Origin: Akanthomyces muscarius
Lineage: Eukaryota > Ascomycota > Sordariomycetes > Hypocreales > Cordycipitaceae
Direction: 5' to 3'
NCBI RefSeq assembly: GCF_028009165.1
Contig: NC_079241.1
Coordinates: forward strand, 496,001-560,000
Length of the DNA: 64,000 bases
Shown here: positions 44,736 to 55,530 of the stretch, in pieces
How positions within the stretch are numbered: position 1 is the stretch's first letter
Layout of the letters: each line of letters opens with the position of its first letter
Translations under genes and position numbers: made by a program
The notes under the pieces: generated by a model
The model's input: the letters and a program-made list of their open reading frames with translations, nothing else
What the model was told of the DNA's origin: nothing
The model's database searches: none

Positions 44736-46130
44736 ATGGCACCCCCTCACCAACCCAACAAAAACGAGTATCCGGACCCCGCCGCCTTCTTCCAGCAGAT
44801 GATGGGCGGCTTCGATCCCAACCGCTCCGCTGCTACCGGTCGAGGCGTCGACCACAGCGGCGCCGACAACACCACCAACAACAACGCCAACTACCCTACC
44901 TTCTGGCCTGGCTTCCCCTTTGGCAGGCCTCCTCACCCTCCTGGGCCTCCGGGCGTTGACCACCCTCGGCCTCCCAGCCCTCCCGCGCCTCCCGGTCCCG
45001 GCCCTGTGCCTCCCCCGCCCCCTCCTCCCGACCACGGCCGCCACGGCCGCCATCGCCATCACCACCCCCCCGGAGCTTGGTCTTGGGGAGGATCCGGCGG
45101 CGGCGGCGGCGGTTGGGGCGACTGGGATGGCGGCAATGACGGCGACTTTCACTTTGGCGATGGCCACCGTCACGGTCGCCACGGTGGTCGTCACGGACGT
45201 CGCGGCCGCCACAACCACGACGGCGACGAAGAGGGCACTCGCGAGAAGCCCGTCGATGTCTCTGCAGACGAAAAGAACAACGAAAAGTCTTCCTCCGATG
45301 AGAAAAGGGCAACCCGCTCCGGCGATGAAAAGACCGGCTCTCCTGATACCGTGAGAGACGACGTCCGCGACCCCGACGAAATGGTGCCCGAGTACGAAGA
45401 GGCAGCCAACAACAAAAACGAGGCCTTCACCGGCGGCTGGGGCGGCTTTGGCGGTCACGGCTGGGGAGGACGTCGCGGTCGCGGCGGCTTCGGTGGTGCT
45501 GGTCGCGGCGACTGGCACCGTGGATTCGGCGGCCGCCGCCATCACCCGGACCGCCGCAGCTGCCACTTCAACACCGCTCCCTTTGGCACTGATGCCGGCC
45601 CCGGCTCCAACGCCGGCCCCAATGCGTTCAGCTTTCCCGACATGATGCGCGGATTCATGAACCACCCCTTCCTCCAGCACATGAGCGCCGCGGCCCGTAA
45701 CTACAGCGGCAACGCCGACGGCAACAACACCACCGAGAACCACGACGACGTCGACTCCTTCTCGCCGCCCGTCGACCTCTTCAACACGGCCGCGGCCTAC
45801 GTCCTGCACGTCGCCCTCCCGGGCGTCAAGCGCGAGGATGTCGGCGTCCACTGGGACCCGGAGCACGGCACCCTCTCCGTCTCGGGCGTCGTGCACCGCC
45901 CCGGCGACGAGGCCTTTCTGCAGACGCTGCACTCGGCCGAGCGCCGCGTCGGCGTCTTCGAGAAGAAGATTACCCTCCCGCCGCGGGATCTGAGCGCTGC
46001 GCAGGAGCAGCCGCGCGAGGAGATTGATGCGGAGGGCATCGCGGCCAAGCTCGACGATGGCGTCCTGGTCATCATTGTGCCCAAGATGGAAAAGGAGTGG
46101 ACAGAGGTCCGCAAGGTTGACATCTTGTAA
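44736..46130 (+). CDS. HSP20/alpha-crystallin protein with a very long disordered N-terminus
   Basis: A single exon encodes 464 residues. The C-terminal ~120 residues are an alpha-crystallin domain: SPPVDLFNTAAAYVLHVALPGVKREDVGVHWD, then GTLSVSGVVHRPG, RRVGVFEKKITLP and GIAAKLDDGVLVIIVPK. The N-terminal ~340 residues are low complexity: a MMGGFDPNR segment, Pro/Gly-rich stretches, His-rich runs (GRHGRHRHHHPP), Gly/Trp-rich runs, an acidic Lys/Glu segment (about 165-230) and an RG-rich block near 250-270. Ordinary fungal sHSPs are about 150-230 residues. Small HSPs are ATP-independent holdases. The composition suggests an aggregation-prone or condensate-forming chaperone (inference). Confidence 0.88.
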   Translation: MAPPHQPNKNEYPDPAAFFQQMMGGFDPNRSAATGRGVDHSGADNTTNNNANYPTFWPGFPFGRPPHPPGPPGVDHPRPPSPPAPPGPGPVPPPPPPPDHGRHGRHRHHHPPGAWSWGGSGGGGGGWGDWDGGNDGDFHFGDGHRHGRHGGRHGRRGRHNHDGDEEGTREKPVDVSADEKNNEKSSSDEKRATRSGDEKTGSPDTVRDDVRDPDEMVPEYEEAANNKNEAFTGGWGGFGGHGWGGRRGRGGFGGAGRGDWHRGFGGRRHHPDRRSCHFNTAPFGTDAGPGSNAGPNAFSFPDMMRGFMNHPFLQHMSAAARNYSGNADGNNTTENHDDVDSFSPPVDLFNTAAAYVLHVALPGVKREDVGVHWDPEHGTLSVSGVVHRPGDEAFLQTLHSAERRVGVFEKKITLPPRDLSAAQEQPREEIDAEGIAAKLDDGVLVIIVPKMEKEWTEVRKVDIL

Positions 46131-46727
46131 GGAGTATAATGCGGTCTGAACGTGATACGAATAAGAAAACAAAAAGGAGAATTTTTTTTCCATAAAAACA
46201 ACCACAAACAAGGTGTCTGCTACGGCACTGATGCATGAAAAAACAGGACGATTTTAATGACGATTTTGCTTGAAACAGATTGCAAAAGAATACCCGAAAA
46301 GGATTAATGCAGAGGATATTTAAATGAATGAAATTTGTAACCGAATATACAGCTCCCCATGCATAAACCGTGACACGATGTCAAGCCCACAGCCCTCTGA
46401 GGCTGCTGCCCTAGACCCAGAGACGTGCATGTCGACCGCTCAAGTCGCGACGGACACCTCAGTCTGGCTGTAGGATAAAAATCGTATGATAAATCAACAG
46501 AGATAAAAATTGGCCCCTTAGTAAATACCTATAGAACAATACATCAAACGCCGTGACACACAGTATTAAACCCATCACGCCACCTGCCACATCCAGTGCC
46601 CGTCGTCACTTCCAGTACATACAAGAACTTTCTCCCAAAAACATTTGACATCTAATCCTGCTTCCTTCATAACAGTCATCCATGGTATATCTCTCAATGC
46701 GTTGTACATGCTCGCGGTCCAATCGTC
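46131..46727. other. Intergenic, convergent 3' ends of HSP20 and MCM4
   Basis: 597 bp, A/T-rich, with AATAAA-like words soon after the HSP20 stop. It fits two 3' UTRs. Nothing else was recognised. Confidence 0.4.
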
Positions 46728-49700
46728 TCAGACCACAGCCGTGACTCGTCGGACGCTTCGTCTAGCACCGTCACCCGTGATGGTGATGGCGTTCTCCGCC
46801 TCCAGTGTCCTCATGACTTCTGTGAATTCGGCCTGCTCGACCGGCACACTCGAGTTCTCGCTCAGGCGACGTGCAACGTCGCTCCAGCGCACGGCATTGC
46901 CGGCCGAGGTCATCTCGTCCAGCAGTCGGAGAGTGGCGTCCTTGAGATCCGCCTTGCGCTTGCGGTCGACAGCGCTGGTACCCTCGGTCAGGAGGCTCAT
47001 GTCGATACGGCCCTGGGCGTCCGTGGCCGCCGTCTTGAGCGCGCTTTGGATGAGACGGTTGGCTTCCTGCACATCCTCGCGGGTGACGACCTCGGACAGA
47101 CGCATCTTGGCGTGGGCTTCGGCGAGACGAATCATTGATTCAAGCTGTCTGGTAGTAGCGGTAATGCGCTTCTCGGCGGCGCGGACGTCCTGACCGAGGG
47201 CGCGCATAGCAATATAGCACTCAACAAGCTCCCTGCCAGCCTCTTCAGAGATGGTAGGCTGGATTTGGGAGCGCGCATATGAAATGTACATGGTGAGAAA
47301 CTCAACGGGGAGAATGTCCATGGCAGACGGGGCAGACTGGGGCTTGTCCTCAATGTAGAGGGACAGCAAGTGCTTGGCCAGACGCCTGTCCATCTTTTCG
47401 TCGACACGGTCTAGCATCAGGTAGACGAGATCGAAACGAGAAAGAAGTGTAGGCGGCAGGTCGATGTTTTGAGGTACCGACATGTCAGGGTTGTATCGAC
47501 TGCCGATGGGATTGGCAGAGGCGAGAATGCTGGTTCTAGCATTAAGAGTGGTAATGATGCCAGCCTTGGCGACGGAGACAGTCTGCTGTTCCATCACTTC
47601 GTGGAGGACGGACCGTGTAGCGTCAGACATCTTGTCGAACTCGTCGATGCAGCAGACACCACCATCAGACAAAACCAGAGCGCCAGATTCGAGGACGAGC
47701 TGTTTGGTTTCCGGATCACGAGTGACATATGCGGTCAAACCGACAGCCGAAGAACCTTTGCCACTGGTATAGACACCACGTGGCGCAATTCTGTGGACGT
47801 ATGCAAGAATCTGAGATTTGGATGTCGAAGGATCACCACAGAGGAGAACGTTGATGTCACCTCTGTATTTGGGGCTACCACCTTTCTGAAAGGTCTTGTT
47901 TGTGCCACCAAAGAGCTGGAGAAGAATGCCCTTCTTCACATCGTCCAACTCATAGACAGATGGAGCGAGAGACCTAGAGAGGAGGTCATAGATATCTTCA
48001 CGCGCAGCAGTCTCACGAATCTTTTGCTCGTTCTCCGGGGAAAAGGTGCGAGTCTCCTGAATGTCATTCGCGCCTCTGTCGGCGTCTTCATCACCCTCAA
48101 CCCCGAGGGTGGATGCATCAACACCCATTCGCTTCTTGTCTACCTTTTGCACGTGGAGAACATCGACGTAGGTCTTGTAGACGCTCTTGACAGCGCGCTG
48201 ACGCGGGTTCACGCGAACGGCGCTAACACGGAAAATGCCAGTAAGCTCAACACGGTCACCAGCCTTGCAAAAGTCGACCAGTTCGTTGTAGACGCAGACG
48301 GAGACGGAGTGGGGTGTCTGACCGGCAGGCACAGCGTCCGGAGTCTCTTGCAGCTTAATGACCTGCTTGTCTTCGAAAGAGCAGCGGTTGTGAACGATTT
48401 GCATAGAGTTCTTGGACTCGCAGATAGGGCGAGGACATTCGGTGGGCTCGCGGATCTTGCCACGGTCAAGGCCAACGTTTACAGAGTGGTTGCAAACGTT
48501 GCATCGGAAAAAAGCGTCCTTCATATCGGGGATGACTGGGGTCGTACGGATGACTAGGCCCTTGATGCAAATGAGGCGGTCCATGTCTATAGGCCTGTCA
48601 GATTGAAATTGCGAATGAGCGCGGAATGAAGGACTTACCAGACGGGTTGAGATCTCTCAAATTGGTTGTCTTGTCCAAGCCGAATGGACGAACGACGTAG
48701 ATGGAAGAGGCAACCTGGTCTTCAAGAGAAGGCTGAGGGTCTTGTGTAGGACGGGGAGTAGCAGGCTCATCCGGTCTGTCAGAGCTTGGAAATACAGGCT
48801 CCGAGCTCTGTCTGGTCCGCTGAGACTCGCCCTGGCCGTTGCTGCTTTGCGTTGGTCTGTTTCGTAGACCCTCAGCGCGGGCAATCTCGACCATGAGATC
48901 GTGCACGGACTGATCCATAACAGGAACAATTTCCTGGGGATATGCCTGTATCTGGTGCCAGAGCTTTCTCGTCGGAGGATAAAGGTTCAGGTCGGAAATA
49001 TCCAGATAGAGTCGTGTGGCACCAAGGAGGAGCATGTTTTCAAGGGCTTCCTGATAAGGCTTGGACTCGGCGTCCGGGTCAGCGCGCACCTCTGCCTCTA
49101 AGAGACCGTCACGGTACATGCGATACTTCTGGGTAAAGTTGCGGAGAAAGTCCTTGAAGGCAGCGAAAGTGTCATCAATAGACACCGTGGTGCCCCAAAT
49201 GAGACTCTGGCCCTGCCCGCCAAGGACATCGGCTTCGGAAGTATTGGTGTCGCGATTAGTGTATGAAGGGGCGTCGGAACCGTCAACTGGCCCCTCGCGG
49301 ACAACCCGGCCAGTCTCGTCGAGAATGACACGGCGTGGCGCACGAGGGGTGCGGTGAGCATCAGAGTTGATGTCACCACGTCTGCGCGAGGCAGTGCTGC
49401 CTGCGTCAGACCCGAGGAACAAGCCACTGCTCTCACTGCGTAGCTCGGAATGGTGTCGTAAGGAGCGTCCAGGGCTGGAGCTCGGCTCGTATCTGATGGG
49501 AGATGATTCTGAAAGCAATTTAGTTAGTCATGCTGATACGCAAAATCTTGAGTAAGCGCGAGACAATAGTACCTCCAGCAAGGGTGTGTCTGGCCCGTGG
49601 GGTAGCCTGGTCGTCTACGACGGACTGTGTGTCGCTCATTTGGCGGAGCGGTGAGCTCGGGGGAGCACCATTGCCAGCATGCGTGCTCTGGCTATCCGTC

Positions 49701-49906
49701 ATCTGGCGCAGAGGCGACGACACATCGCCTGTGGCGCCGCGCTGGGCATCATCATCACGACCGGGCGACGAGGACTGGAAGAAGATGGGGCTGGAAGCCC
49801 GCTGAGAGGGGGGATCACTGGGCACGTTGGCAGAGGACTGGCGTGCAGAGCGACGAGGAGTCGCGGACTGCGAGCTCCGTTGCCTGCGATGAGATGGCGA
49901 CGACAT
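46728..49906 (-). CDS. MCM4: MCM4 DNA replication helicase subunit (Cdc54)
   Basis: Three exons, 49906-49573, 49508-48639 and 48586-46728, encode 1020 residues; introns are 64 and 52 nt. Splicing joins LNPSD to MDRLICIKGLVIRTTPVIPDM, a hallmark of Mcm4; the acceptor is CCTATAG at 48587, not the nearer CTGACAG. The N-terminal ~190 residues are Ser/Pro/Gln-rich with many S/T-P and SSP sites, the usual target of DDK and CDK. A C4 zinc finger (CNVC...CPRPIC) lies near 430-455. The AAA+ core has Walker A GDPSTSKSQ (about 660), Walker B CCIDEFDKM and the arginine finger SRFD. Mcm4 is one subunit of the Mcm2-7 hexamer, the core of the CMG helicase. It is divergent from RET3. Confidence 0.97.
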
Positions 49907-50281
49907 CTTTGCGAAGGCGAATTGTGAATGAATGAAGATGGGAGAAGGCGTCGAGGCCAACTTTGCAGGGAGAGATGAAGTGGTCACAAATTGTTTAAGC
50001 AGCACCAACGAGGGGCAAGGGATCAAATCGGGGCGGGTCGCGTCAGGTACAATGGGCTGGGGACGCGTAAAGTGGTTTTCTCAGACGCGTTTCCCATTAT
50101 CAGGTAGGACGTAGTGGCCCGTGCGCACGCGACATCGAAGCCGGAGCGGCGAAAAGTTACGCCGCAGATTGCGGGCTGGAGGGGCTCGCAGGACACCTGG
50201 TTAACTTGCTTGCTACTGGCCAGCGACGGTGTGACAGCCTCAGCTTCAGTTTAACGATTGATCACGCCCAGCCCGCCTAAA
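49907..50281. promoter_or_regulatory. Divergent promoter region MCM4 / RET3
   Basis: 375 bp lie between the two start codons. ACGCGT words, the core of the MBF/MCB G1-S element, occur at 50064-50069 (GGACGCGTAAA) and 50086-50091 (AGACGCGTTTC), 22 bp apart. This fits G1/S control of MCM4. The 200 bp next to RET3 show no clear TATA. Confidence 0.65.
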
Positions 50282-51029
50282 ATGTCTCCTGGAATGACCT
50301 TGTTCTCGGTCCAGGCCATCCTGGTCCTGAGCACCGAAGACGGTTCAAGAATATTCGCCAAATACTTTACACCTCCCCACGCCGCTCCCACAGGTAACAA
50401 TGCCTCTCGTGCCCCCTGTCCAATGGTTCGTCCACCGCACAGTCGACTAACTTGAGCTTCCCTCGTCGCAGCTGGTTCCGGCAGCTCCTACCCCGATACC
50501 AAGTCACAAAAAGCCTTTGAGAAGGGCCTCATTGAGAAGACGGCCAAGCAGACTGGCGATATTATCCTCTACGACAACCGCATCGTTCTGTACAAGCTCG
50601 AGTCCGACGTCATGATCTACCTTGTCGGTGCCGCCGACGAGAACGAAATTCTGCTATATAATACCCTACTCGCGCTTAGAGATTCCCTGCATCTGCTGTT
50701 CAAGTACGGGCCCTTCAAGTCGCGTGCAGGCTTGCGCGCGCATCAAGTCCAGCCGCATACCAGACGATGCTAACCTCCATTTCCTTAGGCAATCTGTTGA
50801 CAAGCGCACCATTGTCGAAAACTACGACCTCGTTTCGCTTGCCATTGACGAGATTGTTGACGACGGCATCATCCTCGAGACCGACCCCACGATCGTAGTC
50901 CAGCGCGTCAGCCGCGCACCTACCCAGGACCTCCAGGTTGGTCGCATCGATCTTAGCGAACAGGGTGTCAACAATCTGGCGCAGCTCGGCAAGTCCAAGC
51001 TCGCCGACTGGTTGCGGCAGGGTCTGTAA
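50282..51029 (+). CDS. RET3: Coatomer subunit zeta (COPI)
   Basis: Three exons, 50282-50393, 50472-50703 and 50789-51029, encode 194 residues; introns are 78 and 85 nt. The protein starts MSPGMTLFSVQAILVLSTEDG, has RIFAKYF, and continues as a longin-fold adaptin small-chain with KAFEKGLIEKTAKQTGDIILYDN and LLFNTLLALRD-like strands (here LLYNTLLALRDSL). The second splice joins LLFK to QSVDKRTIVENYDLV, and IDEIVDDGIILETDP is typical of zeta-COP. Ret3 pairs with gamma-COP in the coat of retrograde Golgi-to-ER vesicles. Length equals the family (yeast 189). The last ~20 residues form a short tail. A 227-bp convergent gap separates it from SUA5. Confidence 0.95.
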
Positions 51030-51255
51030 ATCTGGCTCAGGAAGTGTACGGGGCATCGGGAGGCGCGAACAATCTTCCTGCTAGGGTAGCAGGACATGAA
51101 GGAAACGAATATCAAAGCATCACAAGACGGGGGCAGGATAATTAACTGAGACCTAAAAGAAGGATGCTCAGTGGCGTGACGACAACTGACGCAGAGCAAA
51201 CCGCGCAATATTTTAGAGGGTATAAAAAATCTATCTTTCTTCTATATGGGATGCG

Positions 51256-52566
51256 TCATGATCTAAGTTCCGATGCTGCTTTGCGCAGGCGATTCATGAC
51301 CGCAGCAGCAATGTCTAGTTCTCCGTCTATACCATCGACAAATATCGTGTCGGCGTCTCGGCTATCGAGCTCACGCAACGCAGCAAAGAGACCTTGCGCG
51401 ATGCCTTTTGTGTCTTTGCCCAGGTTTATATCAAACAGCTCGCCGATTACGTGACCACTGGCACCAACAAGGTCGCCCGTATATACCTCATAGCCCGATT
51501 TGTCAACTTCCATCGCCACGGGCGACGCTTCGCGCCAATTCTGCACATGGAGGCCGGCAGCGGCTTTCCACCGTTGCGTTCGAATGACGCCAACCCTTCT
51601 CGCCGGTTTCTCATCACCATTCTGCGGATGGCCGTTTTGGGTCACATTGGCAGACTCAACATCCGCAGACACGATGCCGTCCGAAGCAGCGTTATACGAC
51701 GCCTCGTACAATACGACGCGCGCCTTGGGGCTATAGTGCTTATACTTCATGCCTGGCGCTCGCGGGGCCGCCTTGCCCTCCTCGCTGTGGTCCTTGTACG
51801 CCCTGACAGCGTTTTCCCATCCGGGGCAGCTGCGTAGCTCCTCCATGCTGATGCCGCCGGGACGCAGCACAACCGGCGGATCGCAGAGCCCGTCCACAAC
51901 GGTGCTCTCCACGCCGACTTGGCTGGGCCCACCGTCGAGGATCAGCTCGATCCGCCCGTCCAGGTCGTGTTTGACGTGATGCGCCGCCGTCGGGGACGGC
52001 TTCGTGGAAGCATTGGCGGATGGCGCCGCCAGCGGCACGCCCGCCAGCTTGATCAGCGACAGCGCCAGCGTCGAGGACGGCATGCGCACGCCAAAGGTCG
52101 GCAGGCCGGCCGTTACCTCGGGCGCCAGCTTCGAGGGCTGCGCGTTAGGCAGCAATATCGTCAGAGGGCCGGGCCAGAACTTGTCTATCAATGTCTTGTA
52201 TTTCGCTGGGAGGGTGATCTCCTGCCCGTCTGCCGCGTTGCCCAGCAAGCTTCGTAGCATCTGCAAGTCGCAGACGTGAACGATGAGTGGGTTATCAGAC
52301 GGGCGCCCTTTGGCCGAGTAAATTCCCTTGACGGCAGTGCTGCGTGTAGCATCAGCCCCGAGACCATATACAGTCTCCGTCGGAAAGGCTACCGGTGTAT
52401 CATTGTTCTTGAGGTGCGCACCAGCCTTGGTGAGCGCTTCGATTGAGGGTCGCGATGAGTCGGCCGCGCTCACGCACCATTCTTCCAGCCGGTTGGGACC
52501 CTCGTGGTCGCGAAAGCGTCCTAATTCAGACTCCCGGGCGGGGACCCTGACGACGTGCGTCTGCAT
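51256..52566 (-). CDS. SUA5: Threonylcarbamoyl-AMP synthase Sua5
   Basis: A single exon encodes 436 residues. The YrdC domain covers about 35-235, with the basic pocket motif SAKGRPSDNPL, PTETVYGLGADAT, and KFWPGPLT. The C-terminal Sua5 domain covers about 270-430 and is connected by APGMKYKHYSPKA, the loop that gates the active site. Sua5 makes threonylcarbamoyl-AMP from threonine, bicarbonate and ATP, the first step of t6A at position 37 of ANN-decoding tRNAs; it works with the KEOPS complex in the cytosol and Qri7 in mitochondria. The ATG at 52566 gives MQTHVVRVPARE; no clear mitochondrial presequence is seen. The length is normal for fungi. Confidence 0.95.
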   Translation of the reverse strand: MQTHVVRVPARESELGRFRDHEGPNRLEEWCVSAADSSRPSIEALTKAGAHLKNNDTPVAFPTETVYGLGADATRSTAVKGIYSAKGRPSDNPLIVHVCDLQMLRSLLGNAADGQEITLPAKYKTLIDKFWPGPLTILLPNAQPSKLAPEVTAGLPTFGVRMPSSTLALSLIKLAGVPLAAPSANASTKPSPTAAHHVKHDLDGRIELILDGGPSQVGVESTVVDGLCDPPVVLRPGGISMEELRSCPGWENAVRAYKDHSEEGKAAPRAPGMKYKHYSPKARVVLYEASYNAASDGIVSADVESANVTQNGHPQNGDEKPARRVGVIRTQRWKAAAGLHVQNWREASPVAMEVDKSGYEVYTGDLVGASGHVIGELFDINLGKDTKGIAQGLFAALRELDSRDADTIFVDGIDGELDIAAAVMNRLRKAASELRS

Positions 52567-53767
52567 GGTGAGTGGCGTTTGGGCCAGGCGCGATCGCAGA
52601 GCAGTCGATATAAGTCGACGGGTCGCAGTGGTGATTGCCAGCGTGAACTTTGCTGCCCCTGTATTGCCTGGTGGTGCTGTCCCCTTGCTGTTTCTTCTCG
52701 TCGAAGCTTATTTCAGAAAGCGGCCAGTCCGTTTCAATGCCTCTTGGAAATTTCTATTCGATACTGAAAAGTTGATGAGTTGTCCGTCCGAGTGGTGAGT
52801 CAAACGAAAAATTTCAAGATGCGCCCGATCCGCTGTTCACCTTTTAGTGGGGCGGCCATGCCGCTGGTCGTTTGCCTATGTGACATCTATATCAGATCTT
52901 TTTTATTTTATATCTTTTCACAAAGATGCGACAATTTAAGATGAAGAAAACTGCCCACGCAATTTTGGAATCCTGCATCAACTTTCTGTTTTGTAACAGA
53001 CCTTGCGAATTCCGAGGCTCAGCGCGATCTACCTGCATAACGAATCTGGTTCCTCCTCGATGAGCCAACCAGTCCAACGGTATGTCCTTATGAGACACGA
53101 CAAAACTCGTGCCCGGGTCATATTACCCCTTGAACATTTATGCTTGTACAGAAGTCTGATCCCGCGAAGATTGCACGATGATGGCTACAGCCGACCAATC
53201 GATCCCGTGTGACGAGCGGGTCCAGAATCTTGCCGACAAGTCAGCCAGCGCCTGAGGAACTGTCTCGGCGTAGAACATGTCTCGGTTGACAGAATCTCGT
53301 CGGCTCAACGGTGTTCTCCACGGCGCGATACACAGCTACTCGTAAACCATCTGAACTCGATGGGAACGGAAGAAAGCCGGCAGTTTGGCGATCTACACCG
53401 TTTCCGTATGGTGCTCATGTCTGATGGTGATGGCGTGATGCTACCACCGCAACGTTGACCCACGAGGCGGCGTGGTCCGCGCCGGCAGCCCGGCAGTTGG
53501 CAAGCTTTACTGTCTGAACATTGGGAGCTGCAAGAGGATAGCTCTTTTTTTCAGACCCATTGGAACCTTGCGGCCAGTCTAGAGCCTCGGTTGCGACATG
53601 CCGGGGGTCCGGTGGGAGACGCGATGTCATGCTGTGGCGCAAGTATATATTGCCAGCCAGTACCCAAGATTGATTTACATCGATTCCTCTCAACTGAACG
53701 AGCTACTGCCACAGTATCGTGACATTCGTTGTAGGTGCTCTGACGTCAACCGACGCCCGGCTCAATC
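52567..53767. promoter_or_regulatory. 1.2-kb divergent intergenic region with TATA of the DUF1254 gene
   Basis: The left part carries the SUA5 promoter. The middle (52800-53500) shows no gene. TATATAT at 53644-53650 lies about 118 bp before the DUF1254 start at 53768 and is a plausible TATA box. Confidence 0.45.
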
Positions 53768-55345
53768 ATGCATGCCACCTTTCTAGCGCTCCTGGCCGTC
53801 TGCGCTGCTAGCGGCTCTTGCGAAGCTCCCAATGTGGCACAGGATGCAGCAGCATTCGCACTTGCATACGGTTATCCTCTGCTCGCATTCGAGAAATTTG
53901 CGCGACCACAGATCCAAACTTCTGGCGTCAACCAAATACGTCACGCTCGGGCCCTGTCCACAGCAGCCAACACCAGCGTTGTGACCCCCAATGTCGACAC
54001 GCTCTACTCGACCGCAATTCTCGATCTGAGCCACGATGCCGTCTCCATTGAGCCGGGCAAGAAAATCACGCAGGGCCAAGAGTCGTTCGACATTCCTAGC
54101 GAACAATTTGTCCTCTTTTCATTCTACGATCCGTTTGGCGACAACTTTGCCAACGCGGGAACCGGCCATCCGAACAATGGCAAGTCTTGGGTCGTGCGCC
54201 AGAAACCGGCCAATGTTTCCTCGTACGGAATCCAGTCGTCGGGTCAAGGACAGTATTTTGTCAACTCGCCCTCTGCATACACGATATTGCTCATTCGGTG
54301 GCTCGTGAATGCGACCAACTTGGATCTCGTTCATACTCTTCAGGACCAAATTCTCGTTACCAATACAAGCCAGGCCGCAGGGAATCAGTATCCCTGGCTA
54401 TCGTCCATCCAAGGCGTCGACAAGTCCAAGTCGCCAGCGGCTAATGTGCTTGATCTTCTTGCGCAGTATGCGCCAGCATCCAATCCTACCATTGCCTCCG
54501 ACACCGACACCGTCCGTCAGAAGCTTCGAGCCGCGGGCGTTCTGTCTGGCAACACCACTTCCGTTACCCTCCAGTCTGGCGTCAACATTGACAAGGCCAA
54601 CCAGACAGCACTCGCCGCAGCTACATCTGCTACCTTGCACGCTACCGAATCTGTCGGGAACGGTTGGGGCACCATTCAGCTTAACAAAACCGGCAATTTC
54701 GGCACAGATTACAACCTCCGCGCCTCCATCGCTGCAGCGGGCTATCTCATGCTCACCGCGCCCGATGCTATATATCCCACCTGGCGCAATGCTAGTGACA
54801 AGAGCAACTCCAGCAGCAACATTATTTTATCCCAGGGCGAGGCCCTTCTATACACGTTCTCGGCGAAGCCTCCTCTGGCCCAGACGGGCTTTTGGAGCCT
54901 GACGCTGTATGACTCGGATAACTTCCTCGTTGCCAATGAGCGCAACGTATATGGTGTGGGCGATCGCTCTAACCTGACGTATGCAGACGGTACGCTGATA
55001 TATGGTAATGCTTCGCCGTCAGACAAGCAGAAGCAGTTCCAGGTACTGATACAACCGGCAAGCGTGGCGCCTCCGACTAACTGGACGGCCAACTGGTTAC
55101 CTGCACCAGAGGCAGGCTTGGGGTTCCATGTCGTGCTCCGGTGGTACGGGGCGGAAGGGAAGCTGCTTAGTGGCGGATATGAGTACCCGCGCGTAACAAG
55201 GGTTGAAGCCGTCACCAAGCAGACAAATGGAACAAATGGCGGAGGATCTAGACCAGGTGCTGGAACGTCAGGGGCGGATACGTTGAGCATGAACAGCCTT
55301 TCGCTTTTATTGGGGATTGCGTTGTTTCTGGGATACCGTTTGTAG
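53768..55345 (+). CDS. Secreted DUF1254/DUF1214 protein, possibly GPI-anchored
   Basis: A single exon encodes 525 residues. Residues 1-18 form a signal peptide (MHATFLALLAVCAASGSC). DUF1254 follows (AFALAYGYPLLAFEKFARPQI; TPNVDTLYSTAILDLS; DPFGDNFANAGTG), then DUF1214 in the last third (EALLYTFSAKPPLAQTGFWSLTLYD; NWLPAPEAGLGFHVVLRWYGA). Ten or more N-x-S/T sites fit secretion. The C-terminal 20 residues are hydrophobic (LSLLLGIALFLGYRL) after a small-residue stretch, which fits a GPI-anchor signal. DUF1254/DUF1214 proteins are widespread in bacteria and filamentous fungi, with no settled biochemical role. The domain call is confident; function is unknown. Confidence 0.87.
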   Translation: MHATFLALLAVCAASGSCEAPNVAQDAAAFALAYGYPLLAFEKFARPQIQTSGVNQIRHARALSTAANTSVVTPNVDTLYSTAILDLSHDAVSIEPGKKITQGQESFDIPSEQFVLFSFYDPFGDNFANAGTGHPNNGKSWVVRQKPANVSSYGIQSSGQGQYFVNSPSAYTILLIRWLVNATNLDLVHTLQDQILVTNTSQAAGNQYPWLSSIQGVDKSKSPAANVLDLLAQYAPASNPTIASDTDTVRQKLRAAGVLSGNTTSVTLQSGVNIDKANQTALAAATSATLHATESVGNGWGTIQLNKTGNFGTDYNLRASIAAAGYLMLTAPDAIYPTWRNASDKSNSSSNIILSQGEALLYTFSAKPPLAQTGFWSLTLYDSDNFLVANERNVYGVGDRSNLTYADGTLIYGNASPSDKQKQFQVLIQPASVAPPTNWTANWLPAPEAGLGFHVVLRWYGAEGKLLSGGYEYPRVTRVEAVTKQTNGTNGGGSRPGAGTSGADTLSMNSLSLLLGIALFLGYRL

Positions 55346-55530
55346 ATCAAGGCAAGCCAACCGAACATTGCCTGCTTTGGCAAAGCTGTGACGAAGCATA
55401 CACTTTTACCCGCCAGAATAATAAAAAAGTTTTTTATTGAAATTACGCGATTAAATATTTCCCTGGCCGATGCTCAGATCTTGGCTCTCAGTAGCAAGAC
55501 CACCTCACGTGTAGTACCTCAAATAGATTA

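Noticed and set aside
44691..46211. 506-codon minus-strand frame opposite HSP20
   Set aside because: Mirror of Gly/Pro/His-rich codons of HSP20; Val/Ala repeats only, no domain.
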